Shown here one piece after another: positions 22,216-22,823 of a stretch of DNA of 22,823 nucleotides. The position numbers and the translations under genes are program-made. This stretch comes from an uncultured Lachnospiraceae bacterium. GTDB lineage: Bacteria > Bacillota > Clostridia > Lachnospirales > Lachnospiraceae. The notes under the pieces were generated by a model, which saw only the letters and a program-made list of their open reading frames with translations, was not told where the DNA came from and searched no databases. The stretch's first letter is position 1; every line of letters starts with the position of its first letter. The stretch lies in the NCBI GenBank assembly GCA_949051815.1, contig CARQVR010000025.1, forward strand, positions 20,613 to 43,435. Direction: 5' to 3'.

Positions 22216-22823
22216 CTACAAAAGGAACAGCTCCAGACTCATATACCCCAGACAGAGCACAATCGCGATAATGAGCGGCACGCTCAGAAGGTAATCCGCG
22301 CGCGACGGCTCCTCCGCACTCCACTGTACCGGCTGCGGCGGTATATCCGGCCGCGGCACATTCATGGGCTGCGGTATGTTCGGATATGACACATTAATCG
22401 TCACTGGCTGCGACCCATTCGGATGCGGCATGTTCATCGGCTGCGACGGCATTTGCGCATTCATCTGTGGCGGCACGTTCATCGGCTGCGGCGGCATCTG
22501 CGCATTCGGATATGGCGCGTTCATCGACTGCGGCGGCATCTGCACGTTCATCTGTGACGGCATATTCATCGGCCGCGGCGGCATCTGCACGTTCATCTGT
22601 GACGGCACGTTCATCGGCTGCGGCGGCATCTGCGCATTCGGATATGGCACGTTCATCGGCTGAGACAGCATCTGCGCGTTCATCTGTGACGGCATATTCA
22701 TCGGCTGCGGCGGCATCTGCGCATTCATCTGTGACGGCACGTTCATCGGCTGCGGCGGCATCTGCGCATTCATCTGTGACGGCACGTTCATCGGCTGCGG
22801 CGGCATCTGCGCATTCGGATATG
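22216..22823 (-). CDS. Pro/Gln/Met/Asn repeat protein with C-terminal membrane anchor (5' end missing)
   Basis: The gene runs off the right edge, so about 201 C-terminal residues are visible. About 135 of these are nine tandem copies of a 14-15-residue unit, consensus MPPQPMNVPSQMNAQ, with variants such as MPPQPMNVPYPNAQ. Degenerate units (NVSYPNIPQPMNVPRPDIPP) follow, then a short charged linker (WSAEEPSRADY). One hydrophobic helix (LLSVPLIIAIVLCLGYMSLELFLL) ends exactly at the stop, as in tail-anchored proteins. The repeats would be an extended disordered chain in the cytosol. An N-terminal domain may exist outside the window, so the function cannot be told. Similar Pro/Gln-rich plus membrane segment proteins often carry an N-terminal zinc-ribbon, but that is a guess. 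Confidence 0.75.
   Translation of the reverse strand, partial: YPNAQMPPQPMNVPSQMNAQMPPQPMNVPSQMNAQMPPQPMNMPSQMNAQMLSQPMNVPYPNAQMPPQPMNVPSQMNVQMPPRPMNMPSQMNVQMPPQSMNAPYPNAQMPPQPMNVPPQMNAQMPSQPMNMPHPNGSQPVTINVSYPNIPQPMNVPRPDIPPQPVQWSAEEPSRADYLLSVPLIIAIVLCLGYMSLELFLL
22418..22823. repeat. 45-bp (and 42-bp) coding tandem repeats
   Basis: About nine copies of a 45-bp unit, some shortened to 42 bp, encode the MPPQPMNVPSQMNAQ repeats. Neighbouring copies are nearly identical at the DNA level (for example blocks ending near 22740 and 22785), which suggests recent expansion by slippage or unequal recombination. The array continues beyond the window edge. Confidence 0.9.

Noticed and set aside
22364..22663. 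Gly/Cys-rich 99-codon frame on the + strand
   Set aside because: It is the complement of the Pro/Gln/Met/Asn repeats, and a tandem repeat keeps a second frame open. No start context was found.
22418..22823. CRISPR array
   Set aside because: The regular units are coding, nearly contiguous and without unique spacers.

Overview
The window looks like chromosomal DNA from a flagellated member of the Clostridia, most likely Lachnospiraceae. This is inferred from protein character and gene order: a long-form LeuA, a clostridial Zn-sirtuin, DUF951, a PucR/CdaR-like regulator followed by ftsE-ftsX-M23-S41, and a YjfB protein. Strong G-rich Shine-Dalgarno sites and TTGACA/TATAAT promoters fit this. 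No database search was possible.

Left part, + strand (1-5360). A 55-bp repeat lies in front of leuA (2-isopropylmalate synthase). Next is a compact candidate type I toxin-antitoxin locus: a 53-aa hydrophobic peptide gene, a convergent antisense promoter, a shared bidirectional terminator, and the same leader motif at both predicted transcript starts. A sirtuin deacetylase follows. Then comes a ~910-bp tandem duplication carrying two nearly identical Uma2-family (PD-(D/E)XK-like) genes. Each has its own promoter and a ~240-nt leader with mutually exclusive stems that can hide or expose the ribosome binding site. A DUF951 gene sits between the copies, and a terminator closes the block.

Middle (5360-14160), - strand. 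One 2,760-aa secreted protein with a signal peptide, an acidic low-complexity stretch and many beta-sandwich-type repeats fills over 8 kb. It has no recognisable wall anchor. Its promoter overlaps an inverted repeat.

Right part, - strand (14160-21651). A cell-envelope cluster is read from right to left: a PucR/CdaR-like regulator, an unlisted 42-aa ORF, ftsE, ftsX, a coiled-coil M23 (LytM/EnvC-like) peptidase and an S41 (CtpA/CtpB-like) PDZ protease. FtsEX probably gates the M23 hydrolase at division or separation, and the S41 protease could process a partner. Beyond a new promoter come three tightly packed genes: a hydrolase-less RelA/SpoT-type (p)ppGpp synthetase and two unrecognised small proteins.

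End (21652-22823). A divergent monocistronic yjfB gene (+) has a good promoter and terminator. The 3' part of a - strand gene follows. It encodes a Pro/Gln/Met/Asn repeat protein with one C-terminal membrane segment, cut by the window edge.

The best candidates for undescribed biology are the switch-like leader of the Uma2 genes, the type I TA-like locus with inverted leader copies, and the RelA/SpoT synthetase cassette.
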